A DNA stretch of 64,000 bases from Scylla paramamosain (GCF_035594125.1 NC_087183.1:9042368-9106367), one strand, 5' to 3'; numbered from the stretch's first letter, positions 1 to 15,489 are shown. The notes: generated by a model from the letters alone, not told the origin. Made by a program: numbers and translations.

Positions 1-1027
1 CTTACAATAATTTCCATTTCCATTTGTCGTGACGGAAATGTTGCAGGTTCTCTAGATGTTGTTGTGAGGGCACCGGAACGAAGTGATTCCCAGTTTTAAA
101 AATCTGTTCCACGAATAGTACATGCATTAATACAGAAAGCACGTCTGATGCGTCGCTATCAGAACAACAACAATTATACAGTCTAGCATTTCCTTCCCCA
201 GTGATAATTACGTTATATCAATTTCGTCTTTCGAGCAATCAGTATTCAGGAATTAATTTAATATACGTACATGAAATATACACGGTGTTAAATTCATACA
301 TTTTCACGCAGTTAATATTGGCATTTAATTTTTCTTCTTTTCTTGATCCATCTTCTCTTAACGTAGGATTACCACACATTTATTTTACTCTTAACAGTGG
401 ACATTAGGGATATAATAAAGGAAACTATAGAAAAGAAAACATCAAATCAAACACCTACCACAAGACTGTAATTCCTTAAACACGCACTCAGGTCTTTCTT
501 TCAATTACACTCACACACCTTCACGTATTCAACACAACTCTGCACTTCTCATCAAAACTCCTCGCAGTGCTTTCATCACCTTCCCTCCGCCCGCCTGAAT
601 AACTCACTTCACCCTCAATGGACGCCTCTGCACCAATACCTACGCCCAAATACCAGACCTTTCTCTACCGCTGCACTATTTCACCATTCAGACCTGCATC
701 CTTGTGAATTGCACCATAACAGTTCGTACTGCCTCCCCTCCTCCCCTCCCCTCCCCTCCCGCCACTACTGCGTGTGTGCTCTTTGCTACCTTTGCTTACA
801 GTGTCTCTCGTCTCTCTCCCACACCCTTGAGAATTCCCTTAATTGAATTTTCTAGCTCTTACATACGTTTGCCAAGAGGGTTCGAAGTAGATTCATTATC
901 AAATCAATACTACTCTTGCTACACCTGCTACTGCTACTATTACTACTACTACTATGTGTAACAATACCTACAAAACATCTGAAATATTAATGTAAGTTTA
1001 ACGTATTAAAAAAAATTACATTGCGTC

Positions 1028-1068
<41 letters not shown>

Positions 1069-1808
1069 CTCTTCGTCCTGTTCTTTGTCACCTCCTCCTC
1101 CTCCTCCTCCTCCACGTACCGAGACTCCTCCTCCTCCTCCTCCTCCTCCTCCTCCTCCTCCTCCACACGTACCGAGACTGTCTTGTTTAATCTCATGAAA
1201 ATTAATGTTAACAAAGGTCCTTAATCCAGTGATTCCATCTGTTTGGGTTTCTTGCTTCTCCTTTGTTCCGCCTTTTAATTATTATGATATGAAAGCCAAT
1301 AACAAGTGAGAATAATAAGCAGTGTACCTGGGTCACATTTCAAACGAGAGGAAAATACTTAATCCATTTATTTATTTAACTTATTGATTACGTAATAAAA
1401 GATAACTAATGATACAGTCGAATAAAACGCGTAACTAGCAAAAGAGAAAGAAACGTGTGGACAGTTCTGATAGTATCCCTTATAAAAGTTACCTCACGTT
1501 TTCTTTCTTATATATAGAAAACGACGTGCTGGGTGGTCGAGACTTTTTTCATAAACACGAATACTTTCCGCTCTTGTTGTGCTTCCTTCAAATAGTTTCT
1601 CTCACGTCCTACTGTTGCTTTCTGCTGCACGCCCTTCCCTTCCCTTTAGTTCCCTTCGCACCTGCCTCGCCTCACACTGCTGCGGGTTGGCTGCTTCCTC
1701 CCTCAATCTGCTGCGACGTATTTTCTCTCCCAAGACGTGAATAATATGCTTGTAGTGCCTTCTAGCGTGGAGTTATTTGAATCTTACCGCTTATGTTGTG
1801 AATATATT

Positions 1809-1863
<55 letters not shown>

Positions 1864-1970
1864 GCTCAAGCTCTCGACAAAATGATATTACTCGTTATGA
1901 TGAAGCAAGTTAATTATGATTCGTCATTAAAAGACTAGTAATATGCGTACTGGCGAGATAGATAGATAGG

Positions 1971-2074
<104 letters not shown>

Positions 2075-2383
2075 CAGCAGGAGGAGGAGGATTGTCTGCC
2101 ACCGCTGGAGAGGAATGGAAAATGAAAAGCATCCCTTCCCTGCATAATTAATTGGTCATTGGGTTCATTACTCTGCATTTTATTCCAAACAATATCATGA
2201 TTTTTGTTCAGCCAACCCACTCACAATATGCATTTCAAACCGCTCCTCTAGTCTCCCGTCGTCTTCCTCGTCCTCCTCCTCCTCCTCCTCCTCCTCCTCC
2301 TCCTCCTCCTCCTCCTCCTCTTCCGTTCATTCATTCACGTCACGTAGTTTTTGATATCCTGTTCCATAATTCACTACTATTCA

Positions 2384-2424
<41 letters not shown>

Positions 2425-2608
2425 ATTCGCAGCAAGCATTACCTATTTAAATGTCGAAGTTAATGGAACGGACAGGCACACAGACAACCCATTACCCCTT
2501 TAAATACAATACAATACAATACAATACAATACAATACTACTACTACAACTACTACTACTACTAATAATAATAAACGTTCCATGAAATCACCAACACGAGA
2601 AACAGAAA

Positions 2609-2652
<44 letters not shown>

Positions 2653-3014
2653 ACTCCACTCCACATAGAACACTTCCCTCATCACTTAACACAAAACCCT
2701 CCCATAAATCCATAAAAAAAAAAAAAAACAACCGTACTAAACCGCCCTATAGACACACACACTGGAACGGAAGGCGAAGGAGCATCGGGAAGTGACATAG
2801 GAGCGCCATTTTTCTCCCTCTCGAAGTTAGGTTATGGTCCGTAAGACTATTGGATGCCCCAGACAGATCACGTGGGGGTTGCGTCATTTACAGGCGAGGG
2901 GCGGCGAAGCGAAGGATATTGGGTGAGAAAGGAGGAGGAGGAGGAGGAGGAGGAGGAGGAGGAGGAGGAGGAGGAGGAAGATGGTAAGATATGCGAGTGA
3001 CGTGACTACGCATC

Positions 3015-3126
<112 letters not shown>

Positions 3127-3232
3127 TTAAAGTCAAAAATGCAATAAAAATATGAAAGACAAGGACGCAACTCAGAATGAAAAACGAAAAATGAGAACAA
3201 GAGATTAATAATTTCATCTCACGGAACAGAAA

Positions 3233-3278
<46 letters not shown>

Positions 3279-3387
3279 AGAGAACGTACTCCAATCAAAC
3301 TTCGCTCACTTGTCATGAAATCTCATTAAGAATTCCAAATATTACGATTTGATTATCACGCAAAACTTTTTGATGGATTGAAACCAG

Positions 3388-3423
<36 letters not shown>

Positions 3424-3494
3424 CAAAGCAATCAGCAAATATATGTACTATAAATTACCTAAATGACAATTGTATTTAATGTACACACGCAGGT

Positions 3495-3566
<72 letters not shown>

Positions 3567-3673
3567 TTATAATTCATCACATGTACTTCATCTAATTTGC
3601 CCGTATGATTATTGACGTGTAATGCTTATATATAGACTCATTATTCCATTTCTTCTGTAAATGTGAGGATGAG

Positions 3674-3796
<123 letters not shown>

Positions 3797-4147
3797 AGCA
3801 CGTCCCTTGAACCCCTCTAGCGCAGATGTTCCGTTTTTTTATGGTAGTGTGTAAGCACGTAGCTTTCTTCCCGAGGCTGTTTAATACTCCTATGTACTCC
3901 ATCTCCTTCCCTCTCCTTCTCCCTCTGTCCCCGCTCTTATTGATCCCTCCTCCTCTGTCCCCGCTCTTATTGATATGTCCCTTCAGCGTGAACCGAGAAA
4001 GTATTAGATTGTGTGTTCCTAGCCAGACGTGTTTTCCATTTAGAGGAGGAGGAGGAGGAGTAGTAGAGGGAGGAAGAGGTACAGAAGGTATACAAGCGAA
4101 GTCCCAACAGCATCAACCCTTAGGCTATTTGGGTAACTTCTACGCTA

Positions 4148-4282
<135 letters not shown>

Positions 4283-5069
4283 GGTACAGAGGGAAGATAT
4301 TGAAGAAAGAGGAGGAGGAAGCCGGCCCGGTGTTCACTTTCTTTAAGCTTGTCTAGACGAATTATGGAAATCTCACGTCACTCCAGATAAAAGAGAAAAA
4401 AGTGAGCAGAAAAATCCTTTTAATCTCTGCCAGGGAATCAAATTTGAACAAGTAAATACATACGTAAGAGGATTTGAGGCTCTGAGATTCCGTGGGCTGA
4501 TTTCCAGATTTTGTTTCGTGGATGTGTGAGGAGAAGTGAGCGATGGCGGAAGAAAAAGGTAGAGAAGGAAAGTGATGCTCTCTCTCTCCCTACTTTTCCT
4601 TGTTTTAGATTCCTTGAGGCGTGTCCTCCTTGTCTTTTGCCTTCATTTTTTACTTGAACTCTATTTTTACGATAACTGAAATTAACTCTTTTTCTTTAGC
4701 TCCTAAGTGCCACCCCCACCTCCTCTTTCTCTCTCTGGAAACCACCCAGACTCGTCCTGAGGTGTAGGGCTCCCGGGAGTCACCAAAGAGACGCAACACC
4801 ACGCCTCGACCGTCACGCCACCACCAAAACTTTCCTCAAACCAGTTTTCTCCCAGAATTCTCCAAGCTAGCATAGTTAAGCCGGTTCCCTGCTCCTCTCG
4901 CACCCTCCAGCACCCTCCACGACCCTCACTCCAACCTCGTGACAATTTTTTTTACTTCAATGGGAAGGGAAGGGCACGTTTAAAAAAAGGTCCCTCTCAT
5001 CCTTGCCCCTTGACTATGTAGACTGCGTGTGTTTACTATGCCGTGTTACATCTTTTTCGTATACAACTT

Positions 5070-5285
5070 TTAACCCTTTTACTGCGACACGAAACAATTA
5101 GCAGCACCAGAAGCAATGCATGAAGACTTTATAAGTATCTACAAGAAAATTGGCGATGAAAAAGAATACATTTTGCAATTTCTTCCCAGTTCAAAGATTG
5201 GATGTGGCTATAGAACAAGTAAAGATGTCTCAGAGTGATCGGTAATTAAGGGAAAGGGGACACTAAGTGGCAGTCGAAGGGTTAA
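5070..5285. mobile_element. Miniature element A, copy 1 (piggyBac-like, TTAA flanks)
   Basis: A 216-bp element begins TTAACCCTTTTACTGCGAC and ends with the inverse of TTAACCCTTCGACTGCCAC, matching at about 16 of 19 positions. The TTAA at each edge followed by CCC is the signature of piggyBac-type insertion, where TTAA is the duplicated target. There is no coding capacity. The interior (AAGAATACATTTTGCAATTT, GGATGTGGCTATAGAACAAG, TAAAGATGTCTCAGAGTGAT) recurs at 41981-42178. Confidence 0.75.
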
Positions 5286-5419
5286 CAAACCGAAGAATTG
5301 AAAGCATACTTCGACGAGTGTTTCAAATACTTCGCAAATTTTCGTCACCATGGCCAAGTAGCAAACGTGAATATTAAAGCCGCTTACTCTTACTAGTACT
5401 GTATTCACCAGTTTGTTAA
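5282..5419. mobile_element. TTAA-bounded inverted-repeat stretch between A copies
   Basis: The stretch starts TTAACAAAC and ends GTTTGTTAA, a perfect 9-bp terminal inverted repeat whose TTAA ends are shared with the element A copies on either side. It holds no coding sequence. It may be a separate tiny TTAA element or a by-product of neighbouring insertions. Confidence 0.35.
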
Positions 5420-5616
5420 CCCTTTCAGTGCAAAATGCAACACCTCGCAACATTAAAAGAACTGTACAAAACTCAAGACACTTTCAAGAAAAACATACAA
5501 TTAAAAGAGTACATTTTTCCCATTTCTAGCTAGTATAGCGTTCAAAGGAGCTCGTGGAACAAAAGGGAGTGTTTCAGAGTGGTTTGTGACTCAAGAACAG
5601 TGTAGATTAGTATTGA
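5416..5616. mobile_element. Miniature element A, diverged copy 3
   Basis: Starts TTAACCCTTTCAGTGC and keeps the internal order of copy 1 in diverged form (GAGTACATTTTTCCCATTTC, then GTGTTTCAGAGTGGTTTGTG). The right end is worn and its position is approximate. It sits 131 bp after copy 1, with another TTAA-bounded stretch between them. Confidence 0.5.
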
Positions 5617-5954
5617 AAGAACGTTATTACCGAAAAACAAAGTAGCACAACCCCTTGAAACACATAGGAAGTCTTTGTCGAGATATGTGTCCGTGTGCGG
5701 TTTCCTCAGGCCACACCAAGTCAACTACTACCTAGACTCTTAAAAGATACATACAGCGTTACAATATTCACTCCCCCAAATGGACTGTAGCCGCGGAATT
5801 CTGTTACTTTCACGAGAGTACCTGCCAATTACCACGCGTATCACCTGAGTGCTCGTTATGAAAGGAGACATTTACTCTTGGCGCTAGGTGTGCTTAGAGT
5901 ATGCATGACTGAGCTCCTGATAAGACGGTGATGAATGAGCGAGCGGGAGGGAGG

Positions 5955-6058
5955 GCGAGAATACTGACTGGGAGAGGAGAAGGAGAGGGAGGGAGGGATG
6001 AAGGGAGGGAGGGTGGGTGTAAGAGAAATAAAACAAAAATAAATAGGATTACTCATTG

Positions 6059-6120
<62 letters not shown>

Positions 6121-6212
6121 GGTGAGAGGGACGAGAATATTGAATGAGAGGGAAAGAGGGAGTGTGGGAAGGAGGAGGATGCGAAATAAAACTAGAATGG
6201 ATAGGATTAGTC

Positions 6213-6296
<84 letters not shown>
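5955..6296 (+). repeat. Tandem duplication of a block that includes an (AG)n array
   Basis: Two units share a flank followed by (AG)n: CGAGAATACTGACTGGGAGA to AATAAATAGGATTACTCA (AG, 6061-6119), then CGAGAATATTGAATGAGAGG to AATGGATAGGATTAGTCAAC (AG, 6219-6294). The microsatellite was therefore part of the duplicated unit. Confidence 0.75.
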
Positions 6297-6298
<2 letters not shown>

Positions 6299-6503
6299 CA
6301 ATGATACCTCTTAAACAGAAACAGGCACAGGGGAAATACCAACTGAGGGAACGAAGGCAAAAAGTGAGACCAGACATTTAAACACGAGGGGAAGAAGACT
6401 AAAAGTAATCCCAGACTGAAGACTCCTCCATATTAAGAATCCACGTCCTTAAGAGTCTGCCGTGGAGGACTGAGGCATCTAAACACAGGACTGACTGACT
6501 CTT

Positions 6504-6582
6504 GGGGGCGTGCGACGGGGAGAAGGAAGGCACTGATATGATGGGGGCGTGTGACAGAGAGAGGGAAAGGCATTGATATGTA
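6504..6582 (+). repeat. 39-bp tandem duplication
   Basis: GGGGGCGTGCGACGGGGAGA to CACTGATATGAT is followed directly by GGGGGCGTGTGACAGAGAGA to CATTGATATGTA. Confidence 0.85.
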
Positions 6583-7602
6583 CGCCTTTAGAGATGACCA
6601 CCTCAAAGTGCGGATTAACTGTCTATTCACTCAACCAATATTCTCCATGACAGTGAGGCAGATAGGACTTTCGATCTTAGCCTTTGTACCTCACTAACAC
6701 CTCAAAGGGTTTTCTGTCTACGTATTTCTCTGATTTCTTTTCCTGATCCGTCTCTGTCCCGTCTCTTTCTCTTCTTTCTCTCCTTTCATGATCTTTAATT
6801 CCCTTTCCTCGTTAAATCTCAGCACCACAAGTCTCCTTTTCGCACTGGTTATTGCTTTCTGGTCGTGGTCTTCTCAAGTCGTTTTCGTTTTCCCGTTTTT
6901 TTTTCAATTTTTTTTTTTTTTTTGTTCACTTGTTTTTTTGTTTTTACTCCGGTAGTTAGTTTTTCTTTTTTCAGTGATTTCTTTCTTCAGTGGTGTTTGT
7001 TCCTCCAGTAATGTTAGTTATTTTTAGCAATCCTTTTTTTTTTCCCCCTCTGTGTTTCTTTTCTTATTTATGCCAGTTTTTCTCTCAGTAATGTGTTTTT
7101 CTCCCTGTGATGTGTTGTTCGACCGCCGGGTTTTTTTTTTTTTTTTTTTAGTGACGTGTTCCATCAATGTGTTGTTCTTCCACTTATTTCCTCTCCCCTG
7201 GTAATGGCTTCCAGTATTATGACTTCTTTCGATAATGTTTTTATTTCTTTTTATTCGCCTTTTTTCTTTCTTTCCTCAACCTTTTCTTCTTCAATTTATA
7301 CTTTGTTTCGTCTGTATTGTTTTTTTTTTTTTTTTTCATATTCATTACACCTTTCGTTTTTTTCCTCAACGCTTCCATTTTGCTTTTCTTATTTTCATCT
7401 TCCAATCATAACTTCATATTTTCTTTAATTTATATCATCACCACTTCCTTATATATCACTCGTGGTTTTCTTTTCTTCATCTCTTCTTCCTCTATTTTCG
7501 TTTTTCTATTTTTTTTAATCTCCCAGCTTCCTTATTTTGTAATTTAAGTTTTGATTTTCTTTGCCGAATTCTTCTTTCGAGCACATCAGTTTTTCCCCCA
7601 CA

Positions 7603-7791
<189 letters not shown>

Positions 7792-8144
7792 ATAGGTAAC
7801 TCCTCATCTGCTTCATTAATTAATTAACTATTCCCTCTTAATTCATTCACGATCCGAGCCACCCGACTAAAATTACTTGCATATTACTCCTCTCCCACCT
7901 TCTCCTTCCCGCACACCTGGATTGGGTGTTCTCTTCGCACCTTCTCTCGGTTGGACAGGTAACTAGTAATTTCTGACAGACTTGAAAAACCAGAGGCGTA
8001 TAAAGTTTAAAGGAAGGAATGAAGAGTGTTTATGATTCAGCTTCATTAAGAATTATCAAAACTTTGTGTGCTTATTATAAACTTGTCTTTTTCGTTTCCC
8101 AGGTGGAGGTTGTGTTAAGCTTCTCGTTTCTCTTAAGTTTCCTT

Positions 8145-8258
<114 letters not shown>

Positions 8259-9572
8259 GTTGATGTATATGAAAAAAATGAAACTAAAAACTTAACTTAA
8301 AATACAAAATAAATAAAATAAATAGAATATCAAAATAGAGGAGGAGGAAATAGAAAAGAAAAAGAGTGATACATAACGTGGTGGCAGTGATGTAAACAAA
8401 ATAAAATCCCACCGCTGCCACCAATATATGCACGTTGCACCACTGAAGAAAGAGCAAGACAAGAAGAGCGAGAGGGGCAGGAGGAGAAGGTGGTGAGAGA
8501 GACCTTGGTGTTTTAGGAAATATAGTAACAGAGGGATAGCCACACTCAATTATAACTTCAGTGGGGACCTAGAACTTTAACCATCTACGTACGGGGCAAA
8601 GTTGTGGGGGCTTTGGAAGTGTGTACAGTCAAAGGCTTAGTAAAAACAGCAGGTCAGCTCAGAACTCCACAGGGGGGCATTAATAGGGTCCTGACATTCC
8701 CTCGTAATCATTCCCTCCTTTCCTCAGGCAACTTCTCCACTTGCCTTTATGTTCTACCTTATTTTACCTCCCTCAAAATCTTTAATGTATTTCCTTACGC
8801 ATCCCTCTTAAATTCCATCACTCACTTTCTCTCCTCCATAATCCTTCATACTTCCTCTCATTCTCTCATCATTAATCTCCTCCTCAGATTCCGTAACTCT
8901 TCCTTTCTCTCTCACTTTCTCTCCTCATTTCTTCATGCTTCCTTATAAATCCTCATCTCCCTCACTTTCTCTCGCTTTCTCATATTCCCTTACTCTTCTT
9001 CCTCTCCCTCACATTACTCTCCATCACTCACTATCTCCTCATTCATTTACACTTTTAAAGAAATTCTCACATTTTTCATTTTCCTTTGGCTTCTTAATAT
9101 TCCTTCACTGGATTATCCCTTTGCTCTCCCTCACTTCATACTCCCTCCCTTTCTTTCGCTCACCTTACTCCCCCTCATACTCCTTGAGGCACCACTGCAC
9201 CCACGTGTCAGAACCCCCAAGGCAGACAAGTCCCGATATCCTTTACCTACCATCCTTCATTGATATCCTAGGGTTCCTGCAGGTCCTAAAGCCATCCTCT
9301 GTCACTCCCACCACGCCCTCCACGACCACGCCCTTCCATTATCCTGCTTTCGCTTTCCTTTTTAATTTATTTTTTCACCTTTTCATGTCCGCGTTTTTTA
9401 TGGTTAATTATTGGCTTTTAAAAGAGTTAATTTACTTGAGAAGGTTCAGGTGTTCCTCAGGGAAGGTTAATAAAGAGGTAATTATATTGAGGAAGAGGAG
9501 GAGGAGGAGGAGGAGGAAAATACATTTATCTCACTTCATCTTTCTCACCAACATTTTCTCATACCTACCTAC

Positions 9573-9783
<211 letters not shown>

Positions 9784-9829
9784 CCTCTCCCCCCTCATGT
9801 AATATGGGTCCAATCTACACAAGTTTCAC

Positions 9830-9897
<68 letters not shown>

Positions 9898-10135
9898 AAT
9901 AACCTTTTATGTAACCGTAATCTTAAAGCGAGGGAAGAATGGTAAGAAGAAGAGGGAAAAAGAGAGGAAGGAGAGGATAATTAAGGGATACAGGAAGAGA
10001 CGAAAAGCTGATTGAGAGAGATCCTTCAGGGACACAGTAATGGCCGCCGGGAGGAGGAGGAGGAAGAGGAGAAGAGGTGGAGGAGGAGAAGCTGAAGACA
10101 AGTAACCCACATGAGAGGACAGAAAAAATGGAAAT

Positions 10136-10180
<45 letters not shown>

Positions 10181-11768
10181 TACCGCACTAAAGGAAGTGA
10201 CATGTTGAGAAAACGAGGTATTTTTCTCAAACTTTTTAATTGCAATGGTCAAAAGCAACTTGCTGAGAACGTGACTAAGCTTTGTCCATTAATATTTTAC
10301 TCTCATCCTCTTCCTCCTCCTCCTCCTCCTCCTCCTCCTCTAGCTGCTCATTCTATTTCCTTATTTTCCCATCTCCAGTTAATCTCTCTCCTCTTCCTCC
10401 TCCTCCTCCTCCTCCTCCTCCCCCTCCTCCTCCTCCTCCTCTTCCTCCTCCTCTTCATCTCTCATTTTCTTGCTCATTTATTCTCATAAGCTTTCATCTT
10501 TCCCTCTTCTGTATTTCTTCTCTTTCTTCCTCATTCCTCCTTTTCCTCTTCCTGATCTCTAGCATCCATCTTAATCTCATCCTCTCTTCTCTTCCTCATC
10601 TCTCCTATTAGCCATTTTGTTCCTCTCTTCTCTTCGTCCACCTCTTCATCTCTCTTACCTCTTATCTTATCTCTTATCCGTCTTCTCTTATCTCTATCTG
10701 TCTATCTCTCCTCTCTTAATCTCCCCCACCTCTTCTCCCCAACACCTTGCCTGGTAATGACACAAACACCTGTAGCATGAGTGGATATCTGACGGAAGAA
10801 AGACAAGATGAAGAAGACATAATAGAAGGGAGGAGGAGGAGGAACAGAAATAAATGAAAAGGAGGAAGAAATAATGAAATATGAGGAAGAGGGAGAAGAG
10901 GAAAAGGAGAGAAGTAGCGAATGACTAAATAAGTACAAAATGATAATGCGAGGAACAGAAATTCATGAGATACAATGACAAATGATAATCAGAGGAAGAG
11001 GAGGAAAAGGAGGAAGAGGAAAGAAGTAGGGAATGACTAAATGAATGTAAAAAAAAAAAAAAAACACACAAAAAACATAGGGACAGATTCTTAAGATCGC
11101 GTGACAAGAAAAAAAAAATCAGAGGAGGAGGAGGAGGAGGAGGAGGAAAAGGGTCAGGAGAGCAACGAATGACTAAACATATGGAGAAGTTTGGAGTAAA
11201 TACAGAATCTGGACACACGCAGTAGGTCCGCGAATCTGGCGTGTTGGAGTGTTGGTTTCTCTGTAATTACCCCGCACCGCCGCCACGCGATGCACTGCTC
11301 ACCTAAATCTCATTACCACTTATTACACTTTTCCTCCGCTTAAGCCATAATTAATAAGTTCCCATAATCATTCAATCCCCTTCAGTAATTTTTAAATCAT
11401 GTTCATTCATCTGAGTATTTTTTTTCAACATATCTGTTTTGATTTACTGTATTCCATTTAACATGCTTTCAGTGACATATGATTTCGCTCATTTATTAAT
11501 TTACTTACTAATGGCCATGTTTATTCACTACATATATAAAATTTCAAATGATTTAATCCACTTACTATTTAATTATTTTCTCTCACTGGGTCATGCGAGG
11601 GTAATTTTAGGATTGGGTGTAAAAGTAAGGGATAAATGAACGGTAAATCTTCAAAGGCCGCCCATTTAAAGCATAGTACCCAACAACAATACAGGCAGCT
11701 TGACACACCGTCACTGAAACCCACACCGATCATTATATTTGTCGCCTGTATGTTAATTTAATTGTTTG

Positions 11769-11804
<36 letters not shown>

Positions 11805-12050
11805 AGGAGGATTTCTTTTAAAACCACCACCAACGCAAAGCTAGCAACAAAACATATCTTACTGAACATATCTAACACATTACCCTCTTTTTTGTGTAAA
11901 GGAGACTGGCTAAATATAACCATTACGAGAAAAAAACAAAACCCTTCTTTATTGTTAACAGGAATAGGAGGAAGGGAAGAAGGAATGAGAGAAAGAGGAA
12001 GACAAGAGAGAAGATTTGTGGATTCGCTAAGGGACGGCATGCCAGTGAGG

Positions 12051-12090
12051 GGTGTAACAGAAGAGGGCTCGTGTAACAGAAGAGGGCTCA
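12051..12090 (+). repeat. 19-bp tandem duplication
   Basis: GTGTAACAGAAGAGGGCTC occurs twice back to back (from about 12052). Confidence 0.85.
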
Positions 12091-12384
12091 AAGTTGCATC
12101 CAACACCCTCATGTCCTCCTCCAGTGATGCCATAAATTTTCTCCATGGTCTCTCTCTTTTCCTCCTTCCCACGCACTCATCTCTCCTCTGCACTCATCGC
12201 GGCGTTAAGAATAACCAGACCCCAAATAGACACCGAAGGGAAAAAAAAGACTGATAACGTGTTCTCAATAGCATGTGTTCTAATTCACAGCTCGTGTTTT
12301 GTAACGCTTCGGGCTTTCACAGGAAATATTGCCAAAGACCAGAGGGATGATTTGGTCAGTTCAGTTTTTTTTTTCTCTCTCTCT

Positions 12385-12630
12385 CAAAGGCCACAATTAT
12401 CTTTTTTTTTTTTCAGAGGTTACAGAAATAATTAAGCAGGTTCTTATTTTTTTAAAACTTTTATATATATTTACTTATTTTTTTTTCGCAGACCACAGCG
12501 ACTATTAGTTTGTGTCTCAAAGGTTGTTTTTCTTGAAAGGCCACAAAGATGTTTAGTCTGGTTAAACTTATTTACAATAGCCACAGACGATTAGTTTTCT
12601 GTTTTTTTTTTTTTTCCTCCACAGACGGTA
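12385..12630 (+). repeat. Degenerate repeat with T-rich spacers
   Basis: AGGCCACAATTATC, AGACCACAGCGACTATTAG, AGGCCACAAAGATGTTTAG and AGCCACAGACGATTAGTTTT recur with T-rich stretches between them. The pattern suggests an old, decayed minisatellite. Confidence 0.4.
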
Positions 12631-13294
12631 CAGAAACATTACCTTTGAATAGAATCACGAGAGCACCAGTGGAACCCATGACAACTTCCACCAAACAACT
12701 TCCACCCCTCCCTCTCCCCCATCCCGCCCACTAAACCCATTTCATCCTGCACCAACACAAACACAAAAAAAAAAAAGACTACATGGACACGAGAAATCAA
12801 GCTTAATTTTGTATATTGAAACCTGCAGAACTACTGAAGATAATATACCAAAAAAAAAAAAAGTGGTAACAGGATAAAAAAAAATCAAGCATTCAAAAAG
12901 GTTAATTAGTTTAAAATGCGGGGCCGAAGTACAAAAATAAAAAAAATTCTTAGTTCTTGCACTAATAATCGCCTTACAAGTGGCAACTAAGACTATTGTT
13001 AATGAGAGACTATGAGAGACTTACCAAGGGCGGTATTTGCACTGTAATGGAGGGATTTGTTCGTCAGGCAAAGATTTTATTAAGGATTTTATTTGTACCA
13101 TAACTAACAGGATCAGTACGGCTGGAAAAAAAAAAAGTAAAAATCGAGGGAAAAATTGGAAAAAAGCACGCAAGGACGCAACTGGGGATGAAATGTGTGG
13201 ACAGAAGGTTGTGATAACAGAACGAAAACTGAGAGAGGGGATAGAGAAAGCGTAAAGATAAGGAAAATGGAAAATCACGGAATAAAGGCACGTA

Positions 13295-13354
<60 letters not shown>

Positions 13355-13534
13355 AATTAGAAACCAAAGAAAAACGGAAGAGTTTAAATTAAAGAAGCCA
13401 AACCGATTGGTCAGATACATAAAAAAGGCAAACAAAAGAGACAAGGACACGAGTCAAAAAGATAAAAATCAGCACAAAGGAGAAAGAGAAAAAAAAAATG
13501 ACCAAACAGGAACGAGAAAAAAGAAAAAAAAAAG

Positions 13535-13613
<79 letters not shown>

Positions 13614-14259
13614 CATACAAGAAGAAATATTGAACACAAGCACACCAACACTGAAGGGAATAACTGAACCGCCACCACCACCACCACCATCACTCCAGCT
13701 AACGACGAGGACCGCGTAATGGCACCGAATCCCTATTGTCTGACGCAGGAGCTAAAACAAAGGCCGGCGCACAGGTGGTCTTAAACTTTCCCTTCATTTC
13801 TCATAGTTAGTAGCCTCATTTGCTAACCTGCCGCCTCCTACTCTCACCTCGCGCTTTCCCCTTCAAACACCACCCTCGTGACACCACCATTACTACTACT
13901 ACCACTACTACCACTACTACTACTACATTAGAAACCAGATACGAAGAAAATACAATGGAATAAAATACAATACAAGGGAAAAAAGCAGATAACAGCAGCG
14001 CTACTGAGCATAACGTGGCTGTGTCTTCATAATACCATTCCAGATACGAGTGAAATACAAAGGAATACAAAGGAAGAAACAGAGCAACTAATGATGGGTC
14101 TAACGAGGCTGTGTACCGATTCTATGTGTAAGAGGTAAACAGGACAGCAAGGTCAAGGGAAATAATGCATAGAGAAACAGTCATAGATGTGATAGGAATG
14201 GTCGAAAGAAATTTATTACTCTTTCTAATACTATTTACAATAAAAAGGTTAATTTTAGG

Positions 14260-14340
<81 letters not shown>

Positions 14341-15184
14341 CATGCAAATGAAGTCAAGAACGGAGAAAAAGGGAAAAAAAACACGAAAGAGGAGGAAGAA
14401 CAGAGAAACGTATGAGGCAGAAAGACAGAAATATAAATGGCAAGGTCACAGGGAACAGGAACAAATCGGCGAGAGGAGTGAGGGGAGAGATGGATGAATT
14501 AGGTGAGGGAAGGAGGGAGGGGAAAGGGAAAAGAGAGGAAGTGTGGGTGAAGGGACTGAGGGGAGAGATGGATGCAAGCAGGAAGGAGTGAGAGATTGGA
14601 AGTGCAGGTGTAGGGGAGGGGAAGAGGGGAAGGGAAGGTAGCTGGAAAGGGAAGAGAGGAAGGATTTTGTGATGGAACAGGCTATATGGAGTGGATGAGA
14701 GATGTAAAAAAGTTAGTGTTGTCCAGTAGTAGTAGTAGTAGTAGTAGCAGTAGTAGTAGTAGTAGTAGTAGTGGTAGTAGTGTTTTTTTCTGATAACGAT
14801 TAAATAGGCAAAGAAAAAAAAATAATACGAATAATTAACAGCAGCTGCAATAAAAACTACAATTACTATAACTACATTACTACTACTACTACTACCACTA
14901 CTAATAATAATAATAATAATAACAACAACAATAACAATAAATCAAGGCCACCAACAACAAAACAAACTTTCCAAAACACACCCGAGAACTAATTGCCTCC
15001 CTCCTCACCATCACCACCACCACCACCACCACCACCACAACCACCACCACAACCACCGCCTCACCGAAGTTAGCCGCCGCCTTTCCATCGACAGCGTGAA
15101 GACAATACTTCCCTGCTTCACAAGTTTAGTTTCCCCTTTGCAACCTGATAACCCATCACCACCCTCGGCAGTACGCTGAGATAT

Positions 15185-15274
<90 letters not shown>

Positions 15275-15422
15275 TTGACAATGAAAATGAGGCAAGGCAA
15301 GGCCTTAAGTGTGCGGCGGAGGAGGAGGATGATGAGAGGAAATAATAATATTCTAACGTTATTAGAAAAATGACTAAGTGAATGCATGATAGATTCGGAG
15401 GACACACACACACACACACACA

Positions 15423-15489
<67 letters not shown>

